From the NCBI GenBank assembly GCA_005879255.1, contig VBKY01000378.1, forward strand, positions 1 to 5,873: a stretch of 5,873 bases of DNA. Reading direction: 5' to 3'. The first letter of the stretch is position 1. Each line of letters begins with the position of its first letter. This document shows positions 1-5,622 of this stretch, piece after piece. The notes beneath the pieces are model-generated. The model ran no database searches. It saw only the letters and a program-made list of their open reading frames with translations, and was not told the origin of the DNA. The DNA comes from Deltaproteobacteria bacterium. GTDB taxonomy: Bacteria; Desulfobacterota_B; Binatia; UBA9968. Both the position numbers and the translations under genes were made by a program.

Positions 1-795
1 GCACTTCCCCAATCCGAATTTTTCCAGGAAGAAGCATCGGTTGCCAGCGAGCGCGACAGCATGCCGACAGGAATCGAGTCGGATAGCGGTAAGTTGAATC
101 AGGAATCAGAAGTCATTGAGCTGGCGCAGAATCTCGGTGAAGAAAGAGCGCGGGGGGAAACCAAAGAAGATGGCGTCCTCGACGAAACAGTTGGTGAGTG
201 GGACCCTTGGGAGCCCTTCAACGAAAAAACCTTTTGGTTCAATCGTCAGGTCGACCGTTTCGTACTGAAGCCGGTGGCCAAAGGGTATAACGCGGCCTTG
301 CCCGATCTCATTCGCGGAGGAATCGCCAATATGTTCGACAATCTCGATGTGACCCGACGTTTCGTTAACAACATTTTGCAGCTCAAGTTCGCTGGCGCCG
401 GACGCGAATTGGCGAGGTTTGCCATTAACAGCACTGCTGGCATAGCGGGCTTTTTTGATGTCGCAGGTACCGCACTGGGTATCGGGAAAAGTGACCGGGA
501 CACCGGACAAACTTTAGGAGTCTACGGCATCGGCCACGGGCCTTATCTTGTGCTGCCGTTGTTGCCACCGCTGTCGGTTAGGGATTTTTTCGGTTTCGTT
601 GCTGACCAAGCGATGTATCCTCTTGATTACTTTATCCCTATCGGCGCCTCTATCGGCATGAGCGCAACGGAGGAGATCAGTGATCGTGCGGCAACTATCG
701 ATCGGTTTGAAGGCGTCGAGGAGACGGTCGTAGACCTCTACGGTTCAGTCCGGAATGCCTATTTTCAACGGCGAGCAGCCGATTTGAAAAAGTAA
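1..795 (+). CDS. mlaA: MlaA (VacJ) family outer-membrane phospholipid transport lipoprotein, 5' truncated by window edge
   Basis: MlaA is the outer-membrane part of the Mla system, which removes misplaced phospholipids from the outer leaflet and passes them to periplasmic MlaC. Counting from the ATG at 61, the family hallmark DPWEPFN is at residues 48-54, followed by FNRQVDRFVLKP, VNNILQLK (102-109), NSTAGIAGFFD (123-133) and QTLGVYGIGHGPYLVLPLLP (150-169). The C-terminus, with YFQRR near the end, is also typical. The frame is open from base 1 with no stop before the ATG at 61. That ATG has no good ribosome site and would leave no signal peptide or lipobox cysteine, so I infer the true start lies left of the window. 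A long acidic stretch of about 45 residues or more precedes DPWEPFN, longer than the usual short linker. Family assignment is very secure; the start is unknown. Confidence 0.95.
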   Translation, partial: ALPQSEFFQEEASVASERDSMPTGIESDSGKLNQESEVIELAQNLGEERARGETKEDGVLDETVGEWDPWEPFNEKTFWFNRQVDRFVLKPVAKGYNAALPDLIRGGIANMFDNLDVTRRFVNNILQLKFAGAGRELARFAINSTAGIAGFFDVAGTALGIGKSDRDTGQTLGVYGIGHGPYLVLPLLPPLSVRDFFGFVADQAMYPLDYFIPIGASIGMSATEEISDRAATIDRFEGVEETVVDLYGSVRNAYFQRRAADLKK

Positions 796-811
796 CACGA
801 ACCCGTCGTGT
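795..811 (+). other. Small hairpin overlapping the mlaA stop codon
   Basis: ACACGA (795-800) and TCGTGT (806-811) are perfect reverse complements separated by a 5-base loop. The stem begins at the last base of the mlaA TAA. No T-run follows, so it is a poor intrinsic terminator. It could be a weak 3'-end stabilising stem, or chance. It lies at the join between mlaA and the kinase remnant. Confidence 0.25.
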
Positions 812-813
812 AG

Positions 814-1032
814 TGCCTCAGCATTAGCGACACCGGGCCGGGGATTTCCGAAAGCGAACGTGAAGCGGTGTTCCACCGCTTTTACCGCGCGGATAATGCG
901 GTTACCGACGGCGCGGGACTGGGGCTAGCCATCGTCGGCGATATTATCGATTGTATGTCGGAGAAAATAGCCCTGAAAACCCCGGAAAACGGGCAAGAGT
1001 TACGCGTCGAAGTTTTACTGCCCCAAGCTTAA
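814..1032 (+). pseudogene. 3' remnant of a sensor histidine kinase (C-terminal part of HATPase_c domain)
   Basis: Translation from 814 reads CLSISDTGPGIS, then FHRFYRADNAV, then DGAGLGLAIVGDII, and ends at a TAA at 1030-1032. These are, in correct order, the G1 box (DTGPGI), F box (FHRFYR) and G2 box (GAGLGLAIV) of two-component histidine kinases. The tail (TPENGQELRVEVLLP) matches the final beta strands of OmpR-partner kinases of the QseC/TctE type. The dimerisation helix with the phospho-acceptor histidine and the N box are absent. An in-frame TAG at 811-813 closes the reading frame and no start codon precedes the homology. What remains, about 72 codons, cannot form a kinase. The frame shows no further stops or frameshift, so the truncation looks like a deletion or partial duplication rather than long decay. 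The matching response regulator is not in the window. Confidence 0.85.
863..883 (+). terminator. Possible terminator-like hairpin inside the kinase remnant
   Basis: AAGCGGTG (863-870) and CACCGCTT (874-881) form a perfect 8-bp stem with a 3-base loop (TTC), followed by TT before an A. The GC-rich stem resembles an intrinsic terminator but the T-tract is very short. The sequence also encodes the conserved F box of the old kinase, so the structure may be a by-product of coding. It might still help end mlaA transcription. Confidence 0.2.
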
Positions 1033-1106
1033 TCCTTAAATTTCAGTTTCGCATCATCGTCGCATAATGTTCCACTCAGCGACGGATGACAGAATCATTC
1101 ATCGTG

Positions 1107-1123
1107 TGACATTTGCTGTGTCA
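1107..1123. promoter_or_regulatory. Operator-like inverted repeat
   Basis: TGACA (1107-1111) and TGTCA (1119-1123) are inverted halves around a 7-base spacer, about 180 bases before the first cluster gene. The size and symmetry suit a dimeric regulator, but halves this short arise by chance. No regulator gene is in the window, so no protein can be assigned. Confidence 0.15.
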
Positions 1124-1258
1124 TTCTGCCGTTTGACCACACGTCTACGCGCGTCCTTCGATAGAAATGATTTTCGATGGATAACCATCCGATGGCGTAT
1201 GTTTTGCTCATGCAACCTTGGCTGGAAAGATCAGCGCACCTGTTCGTACTGAGAAAAA

Positions 1259-1297
1259 ATGACTGCGAACCGGAGGCGGGGTATCAACGAGGAGTGA
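1259..1297 (+). CDS. Possible 12-residue leader peptide with three consecutive Arg codons
   Basis: An ATG at 1259 opens the frame MTANRRRGINEE and ends with TGA at 1295-1297, three bases before the phosphatase ATG. Its last two Glu codons (GAGGAG) coincide with the phosphatase ribosome site, so translating this peptide would affect access to that site. Codons 5-7 are CGG AGG CGG, all arginine, and an arginase-fold enzyme lies in the same gene run. The ribosome site of the mini-ORF is weak (GAG followed by A-rich bases). Chance is a serious alternative. Confidence 0.2.
   Translation: MTANRRRGINEE
1289..1294 (+). promoter_or_regulatory. Strong ribosome binding site of the HAD phosphatase gene
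   Basis: GAGGAG is followed by TGATTC and then ATG at 1301, a 6-base spacing. It is the best Shine-Dalgarno match in the cluster and fixes the phosphatase start. The following two genes have much weaker sites. Confidence 0.65.
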
Positions 1298-1300
1298 TTC

Positions 1301-1987
1301 ATGCAGGTATTCTGCGATTTTGACGGAACGATATCAGTTCAAGACGCCACTGATTTTATCTTAGCCCGCTTTGCCGATCCCGAGTGGCTGGACATTGAAG
1401 AACAATGGAAACAAGGCACCATCGGTTCGGCGCAATGCATGCAGCGCCAAGTGGCGCTCATCCGCGCAACCAGGCAGGAATTGGACGCCGCGCTCGACGA
1501 CATTGAAATTGATCCATCATTTCCGGCATTCGCCGGCTTCTGTCGCTCACACGGAATTCCTCTCACAGTAACTAGCGATGGGATCGATTACTTCATCCAT
1601 CGAATTCTCGCTCGCCACCGCCTTCCACCGCTGCCGGTGATCGCAAACCAGCTCACGATACGCGGACACAACGGCTATAGTCGCTATCAGTTGATTTCCT
1701 GTTTTAGCGAAGTGACATGTCAATCAGCCGCCGGTATGTGCAAATGCCGTTGCGAGGGCGCTGCCATTGGGACGCGGGTGTATATCGGCGATGGCCGCTC
1801 CGATTTCTGCGTCGCTAACAAGCCTGAGCTCGTATTCGCCAAAGGAAATCTCGCCGAATTCTGCGTACGACAAGGCATCGCGTTCATTCCTTACCGACAG
1901 TTCTCCGATGTCGCGCAAGAGTTGAAAACGAGAGTGCCCGCTCTTCTACGTCGCCAACCAGAAATGCCAACTCGCGCTTTCGCTTAA
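1301..1987 (+). CDS. HAD superfamily subfamily IB phosphatase, MtnX/SerB-like
   Basis: This 228-residue cytoplasmic hydrolase probably dephosphorylates a small phosphorylated metabolite. All HAD motifs are visible. Motif I is CDFDGT (residues 5-10), with nucleophile Asp6 and acid/base Asp8. Motif II is TSDG (91-94). The motif III lysine is Lys148 in MCKCR. Motif IV is GDGRSD (163-168), with Asp164 and Asp168 binding Mg2+. The helical stretch after motif I (about 15-70) fits the C1 cap of the phosphoserine phosphatase/MtnX group. The CK element resembles MtnX, the methionine-salvage enolase-phosphate phosphatase, but no other salvage gene is present, so I do not assign that reaction. Four cysteines cluster at 140-151 around the catalytic lysine. 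The start is secure: a strong GAGGAG site lies 6 bases upstream and motif I needs this N-terminus. It heads the cluster, 20 bases before the aminotransferase. Fold certain; substrate unknown. Confidence 0.9.
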   Translation: MQVFCDFDGTISVQDATDFILARFADPEWLDIEEQWKQGTIGSAQCMQRQVALIRATRQELDAALDDIEIDPSFPAFAGFCRSHGIPLTVTSDGIDYFIHRILARHRLPPLPVIANQLTIRGHNGYSRYQLISCFSEVTCQSAAGMCKCRCEGAAIGTRVYIGDGRSDFCVANKPELVFAKGNLAEFCVRQGIAFIPYRQFSDVAQELKTRVPALLRRQPEMPTRAFA

Positions 1988-2007
1988 AGCCAAAAGAAAA
2001 AACATTT

Positions 2008-3429
2008 ATGAAAAGCAATCTCGCCGTCAAACACAATCAAGTCTCGGCATCGGCGCAAATTTCTGAAGCACAGTTACGCGCGTTGGAAAAAGCGTACTGT
2101 TCCTACGGCGATACCGTGCACTACATGGAGCAACCGAAGTTTTTTACCGCTTGTGAAGGTTCGTATCTCTACGATGCTAAAGGCACGCCGTATCTGGATC
2201 TCCAAATGTGGTACTCCGCGGTCAGTTTCGGCTATCGCAATCCGCGGTTGAACGCCGCTGCCCATCGCCAGCTGGATACGCTGCCGCAAGTGGCTTCGCA
2301 GTATCTGCACCGTGAAAAGGTGGAGCTCGCCGCACGCATCGCGCAAGACGCCGAGCGCAAGTTCGGCTTGAAAGGCCGCGTTCATTTCAACGTCGGTGGT
2401 TCTCAGGCCATCGAGGACTCGCTCAAACTGGTGCGAAACTACGCCGGAGGCAAGAGCCTGATGTTTGCCTTTGAAGGCGGCTATCACGGCCGGACGCTAG
2501 GCGCGTCAGCGATTACTTCCAGTTATCGTTACCGAAGACGCTATGGGCATTTTGGCGACCGCGCGCAGTTCATCGAGTATCCTTACCACTTCCGCGGCCC
2601 CAAGGGGATAAGCAAGGAGGAATACGGCTACTACTGTGTGCAGAAATTCGCGCGCCTGTTTGAAAGCGAATACAACGGCGTCTGGGACCCGAAAACCAAC
2701 CGATGCGAGTACGCCGCGTTTTACGTTGAGTCGATTCAGGGCACGGGCGGCTATGTGATTCCGCCGAAACACTTTTTCATCGAGCTCAAAAAAGTGCTCG
2801 ATCAGCATGGCATCTTACTGGTGGTGGATGAAATCCAGATGGGCGTCTATCGTACCGGCAAGCTATGGAGCATTGAGCATTTCGGTGTGAAGCCGGATGT
2901 GCTGGTGTTCGGCAAGGCTCTCACCAATGGGCTTAATCCGCTTTCCGGCATTTGGGCTCGTGAGGAGCTGATCAACCCCAGTATATTTCCGCCAGGATCC
3001 ACGCACTCCACCTTCGCCAGCAATCCGATGGGCACGGCGGTTGCCCTCGAAACCATGAAGATGCTGGAAGAGGGAGATTTTGAAACCAGCGTCGCGGCAA
3101 AAGGCGCGTATTTCCTCGAGGGACTGAAAGACTTGCAAAAGCGCCATAGAATCATCGGCGATGTGGACGGGCTTGGCCTCGCGCTGCGCGCTGAGATCTG
3201 TAAAGAAGACGGCTACACCCCCGACAAGGCGATGATGGACTGGATCGCGGAGCAAGGCATGAAGGGTGATCTGAAAGTGGCGGGCAAAAAATATGGCCTC
3301 GTGCTCGATGTCGGCGGGTATCACAAAAACGTCATCACTCTTGCGCCGAGCTTGCTGATCACGAAAGACGAAATGGATCTGGCGCTTAACCTGCTCGACC
3401 AACTCTTTACACGGGCAAAAAGGCGCTAG
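2008..3429 (+). CDS. Class III PLP-dependent aminotransferase (GABA/ornithine aminotransferase superfamily)
   Basis: This 473-residue fold-type I enzyme should transfer an amino group between an amine or omega-amino acid and a keto acid or aldehyde; some relatives are aminomutases or phospho-lyases. The N-terminal segment GSYLYDAKGTPYLDL (50-64) is the usual entry to the fold. The cofactor phosphate-binding loop is NVGGSQAIEDSLK (128-140), where many relatives have a GTEA-type sequence. GGYHGRT (157-163) stacks on the ring. VVDEIQMG has Asp274 to hold the pyridine nitrogen and Gln277. FGKALTNG carries the Schiff-base Lys303, and THSTFASNP (332-340) supplies the second phosphate contact. All catalytic residues are present, so it should be active. 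It is longer than typical GabT/ArgD enzymes (about 400-430). The ATG at 2008 has only a weak A-rich ribosome site; expression may depend on the phosphatase gene 20 bases upstream. Family very secure, substrate unknown. Confidence 0.95.
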   Translation: MKSNLAVKHNQVSASAQISEAQLRALEKAYCSYGDTVHYMEQPKFFTACEGSYLYDAKGTPYLDLQMWYSAVSFGYRNPRLNAAAHRQLDTLPQVASQYLHREKVELAARIAQDAERKFGLKGRVHFNVGGSQAIEDSLKLVRNYAGGKSLMFAFEGGYHGRTLGASAITSSYRYRRRYGHFGDRAQFIEYPYHFRGPKGISKEEYGYYCVQKFARLFESEYNGVWDPKTNRCEYAAFYVESIQGTGGYVIPPKHFFIELKKVLDQHGILLVVDEIQMGVYRTGKLWSIEHFGVKPDVLVFGKALTNGLNPLSGIWAREELINPSIFPPGSTHSTFASNPMGTAVALETMKMLEEGDFETSVAAKGAYFLEGLKDLQKRHRIIGDVDGLGLALRAEICKEDGYTPDKAMMDWIAEQGMKGDLKVAGKKYGLVLDVGGYHKNVITLAPSLLITKDEMDLALNLLDQLFTRAKRR

Positions 3430-3437
3430 GCGATTCC

Positions 3438-4391
3438 ATGCGACTCACTCTGCTCCACGTCGATGATGCGCTTGAATCGCAGCTGGATTTTATCTGCGCC
3501 TGCAAGAATGCGGATGCCGAACTGATATGGGTTACGCAAGAAGCAAGCGCCATACGCCTATGGGGAAGACCACAAAAGCTCGACGATTTTCGTGAAGCGC
3601 TCGTAAAGCAATTAACCAGCGACCAAGCAGAGCCGCGTCTTACATTCATGGGTTCGGGGGATTTCCATCATATTACTACCTTCCTGGTGGCGTTCGCACT
3701 CGAAAATCAAACCGCTCCCATTACCCTCATCCATTTTGATAATCACCCAGACTGGGTGAAGTTTGAAAATGGCATGCACTGCGGGTCGTGGATCAACCGC
3801 GCGCTCGAATTTCGGAAAATAGGGAAAATCATTACGCTCGGCGTATGCAGCCGTGATCTCAAGCGCCCTGAATGGAAAGGCGCTAACCTGACGCTGCTTT
3901 CGCGAGGGCTCCTCGAACTTTATCCGTACGATCATGCGCCCAGCCGCGTAAAACGCGATTACGGCTCCGGCGCGAGCTTTGAGCAAAAAAGCGGCGCTCT
4001 CCATTGGAAAACCATACGCCACATGGGTGAGCAGAATTTTATCGAGTATCTGCTTTCGCGCATCAAAACCAAATCTGTTTACCTGACGATTGATAAGGAT
4101 GTGCTTGCCCGGGAAGATGCCATTACCAACTGGGACCAGGGCTCCATGCGCATGCCTTACCTGCTCTCCCTGGTCATAGAAATCGGTAAGCGCCATGCCG
4201 TTATCGGCGCCGATGTGACCGGTGATTACTCGACACCTCGCTATTCCGGCAATCTGTGGACACGCCTTTGCAAACATGCCGAAATTCTTATTGATCAGCC
4301 GCGCGGCAAGCCTAATCACGCTCATGCGGTAAACATCAATAGCGCCGCCAATCATGCGATTCTGGAAGTACTGTCGGAAGTCATGGCATGA
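3438..4391 (+). CDS. Arginase/agmatinase-fold (ureohydrolase superfamily) metallohydrolase, divergent
   Basis: This 317-residue protein looks like a cytoplasmic dinuclear-metal (Mn2+) hydrolase. The six expected ligands can be placed: a His of GSGDFHH (72-78) in the position of GGDHS; Asp101, His103 and Asp105 in FDNHPDW, equivalent to DAHxD; and Asp219 and Asp221 in TIDKDVL, equivalent to SxDxDxxDP. The substrate side differs from true arginases and agmatinases: DKDVLAREDAITNWDQG lacks the DP-x-x-x-P-x-x-GTP loop. The family hydrolyses guanidino or related C-N bonds, and some members act on amides or formimino groups, so the reaction is uncertain. The C-terminal GADVTGDYS (about 257-265) occupies the place of the last conserved acidic strand. 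The start at 3438 follows the aminotransferase stop by 8 bases. The gene ends in an ATGA overlap with the transporter. Fold confident; activity open. Confidence 0.85.
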   Translation: MRLTLLHVDDALESQLDFICACKNADAELIWVTQEASAIRLWGRPQKLDDFREALVKQLTSDQAEPRLTFMGSGDFHHITTFLVAFALENQTAPITLIHFDNHPDWVKFENGMHCGSWINRALEFRKIGKIITLGVCSRDLKRPEWKGANLTLLSRGLLELYPYDHAPSRVKRDYGSGASFEQKSGALHWKTIRHMGEQNFIEYLLSRIKTKSVYLTIDKDVLAREDAITNWDQGSMRMPYLLSLVIEIGKRHAVIGADVTGDYSTPRYSGNLWTRLCKHAEILIDQPRGKPNHAHAVNINSAANHAILEVLSEVMA

Positions 4392-4741
4392 GCACGGGGT
4401 TAACAACATCGATGGCATGGCTGATCGGCTTTTGCGTGTTTGCAGAAGCCGCGCGGGAAGTGTGCTTCAAGCAGGCTGCGAATCATACCCCTTTGCTCGA
4501 GGCCATAATGAAGCCAGTGACCTGGCTGGGGATTGTTTTCTGGGGCATCGAGCTTGTGGTCTGGACGCTGGTGCTCGAGCACGTGCCCTTGAGCATTGCG
4601 TTCCCATTGATGGCACTGACCTACATCACCATCGTGCTGGCGGGGGCTTGGATATTGAAGGAACCGGTAAACATTCGCCACGCTGTTGGAGCGTGTCTCA
4701 TTACGGCGGGCGTGGCGTGCGTAGGAGCGACAGGACTATGA
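4388..4741 (+). CDS. Small multidrug resistance / ArnE-like four-helix membrane transporter
   Basis: This 117-residue inner-membrane protein of the drug/metabolite transporter superfamily has four predicted helices, about residues 9-27, 43-63, 66-90 and 97-115. The first helix has AEAAREVCFKQA: Glu20 and Lys28 are spaced like Glu14 and Lys22 of EmrE, so the proton/substrate-coupling glutamate appears kept, while Arg23 replaces a usual glycine. The third helix, PLSIAFPLMALTYI followed by WILKEP, resembles ArnE/ArnF-type flippases (PLSxAYPLMAL) more than classic drug pumps, and the EmrE Trp63 position is not aromatic. As a single short subunit it would need to dimerise. A GGAAG site at 4376-4380 lies 7 bases before the ATG, which overlaps the hydrolase stop as ATGA; its own stop overlaps the desaturase start the same way. 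It probably moves a cationic amine or lipid-linked product of the cluster; which one is inference. Confidence 0.85.
   Translation: MSTGLTTSMAWLIGFCVFAEAAREVCFKQAANHTPLLEAIMKPVTWLGIVFWGIELVVWTLVLEHVPLSIAFPLMALTYITIVLAGAWILKEPVNIRHAVGACLITAGVACVGATGL
4723..4727 (+). promoter_or_regulatory. Ribosome binding site that decides the desaturase start
   Basis: AGGAG lies 10 bases before the ATG at 4738, inside the last codons of the transporter gene. It supports starting the desaturase at 4738 rather than at upstream ATGs of the same frame, which would overlap the entire transporter gene. Confidence 0.55.
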
Positions 4742-5622
4742 ATAGTGAGCAAACAGTATCGCGCATATTTGCGCATAGCCGCATAGATATTATCCCTGTG
4801 CTGGCTGCGGTGGCACATCTGGTGTTTGACATTTATTTGATCGTCGGTTTTGCAAGCCGGCCTATTTGGCTGTCCGCCTTGCTCGGCTGCATCTATGCAG
4901 TATCGATCTCGTGGAATATCAACGGCGTTTCACACAACTTCATCCACACACCTTATTTCAATCCCCGCTGGATGAATTACGCCTTCAGCCTGCTGGAATC
5001 CATTGCCATCGGTTTTTCGCAGACCTATTACCACTGGATTCATATGCGTCATCATACCGGCAACAGTGACCGGCAGAACGAGCAAGGCGATACCATCGAT
5101 TGGCTTTCCATTTACCGTCACGGCAAGAACGGTAAGCCTGAGAGCGTGTGGGGCTATACATTCCTCAGTTTTTTCCGCGACAATATGGGCGATGTGCACA
5201 AAGCGATTGCCAAGCGCCGCCCATTCGACGCGCAATGGGGGAAATTCGAGCTTTGGCTTTTTATCGCGTTTGTGGCGGCCGCGTTTGCCTATGATTGGAA
5301 AGCGGCGCTGTTCTTTGTGCCGTTTTACTATTTTGGCAACTGCCTATCGTCACTGAATGGCTACTACGAGCATCTCAACGCCAACCCCGATGCGCCGATG
5401 GCATGGGGCGTGAGCAGCTATAATAAATTCTATAACTGGCTGTGGTTCGGCAACGGCTATCACGCCGAGCACCATTACCGCCCGCGCCTGCACTGGACGA
5501 AGATGCACCAGTTTCACGAGCAGATAAAAGACGAACAAAAAAGGGCGGGCGTTCACACCATCAGCACCTGCCACGCGCTGGGTTTTCTCGCGAAAGAGAA
5601 TCAGGGAATGGCAGCCGCATGA
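4738..5622 (+). CDS. Membrane di-iron fatty acid desaturase/hydroxylase family protein
   Basis: This 294-residue integral-membrane protein belongs to the histidine-box oxygenase family, which uses O2 and two irons to desaturate or hydroxylate acyl chains and other hydrophobic substrates. The boxes are HNFIH (His66, His70), HMRHH (His102, His105, His106, plus nearby His99) and HAEHH (His242, His245, His246). GYYEH (208-212) supplies another possible ligand. Hydrophobic segments near 18-38, 43-60, 80-96, 172-185 and 189-203 bracket the boxes in the usual order. The frame is open further left to 4354, but that part is the transporter gene read out of frame and has no membrane character. Start 4738 has an AGGAG site and an ATGA overlap with the transporter stop. 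It needs an electron donor, and none is encoded nearby. Desaturase and hydroxylase cannot be told apart by eye, and the substrate is unknown. Family secure. Confidence 0.92.
   Translation: MNSEQTVSRIFAHSRIDIIPVLAAVAHLVFDIYLIVGFASRPIWLSALLGCIYAVSISWNINGVSHNFIHTPYFNPRWMNYAFSLLESIAIGFSQTYYHWIHMRHHTGNSDRQNEQGDTIDWLSIYRHGKNGKPESVWGYTFLSFFRDNMGDVHKAIAKRRPFDAQWGKFELWLFIAFVAAAFAYDWKAALFFVPFYYFGNCLSSLNGYYEHLNANPDAPMAWGVSSYNKFYNWLWFGNGYHAEHHYRPRLHWTKMHQFHEQIKDEQKRAGVHTISTCHALGFLAKENQGMAAA

Larger units (their letters stand above)
1033..1300. other. Gene-poor leader region upstream of the five-gene cluster
   Basis: These 268 bases lie between the kinase remnant and the HAD phosphatase. I see no convincing protein: the longest open frame (61 codons from 1067) has no ribosome site, no domain character and an arginine- and cysteine-rich composition typical of random sequence. 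Weak promoter-like hexamers occur (TTGACC at 1133-1138, CATAAT at 1063-1068), but none has a properly spaced partner. Small symmetrical elements are present: a TGACA/TGTCA inverted repeat at 1107-1123 and GATGG-ATAA-CCATC-C-GATGG at 1176-1195. The cluster promoter is most likely here, by position only. Confidence 0.5.

Noticed and set aside
1133..1165. Possible sigma-70 promoter (TTGACC with GATAGA)
   Set aside because: The spacing is about 21 bases and the -10 matches only three of six positions; not supportable.
1067..1252. 61-codon open frame on the + strand in the leader
   Set aside because: No ribosome site, no recognisable motif, composition rich in Arg, Cys, Phe and Trp as in random translation, and it overlaps the small inverted repeats.
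1237..1256. LuxR-type box suggested by CACCTGT upstream of the cluster
   Set aside because: Only the left half resembles a lux box; the matching right half at the required spacing is absent, and no luxI/luxR gene is in the window.
1301..1987. Assignment of the HAD phosphatase as MtnX or SerB proper
   Set aside because: The motifs are common to the whole IB subgroup, and no methionine-salvage or serine-biosynthesis gene accompanies it.
2863..3402. 179-codon open frame on the - strand
   Set aside because: Antisense shadow of the aminotransferase C-terminal half; His- and Arg-rich translation without domain features.
3612..4418. 268-codon open frame on the - strand
   Set aside because: It lies opposite the ureohydrolase-fold gene, whose metal motifs are unmistakable. 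The antisense translation shows no family motif, and long antisense frames are common opposite codon-biased genes.
4354..4737. N-terminal extension of the desaturase frame
   Set aside because: It is the transporter gene read in another frame, adds a hydrophilic Gly/Arg/Cys-rich segment unlike any desaturase, and a good start with ribosome site and ATGA overlap exists at 4738.
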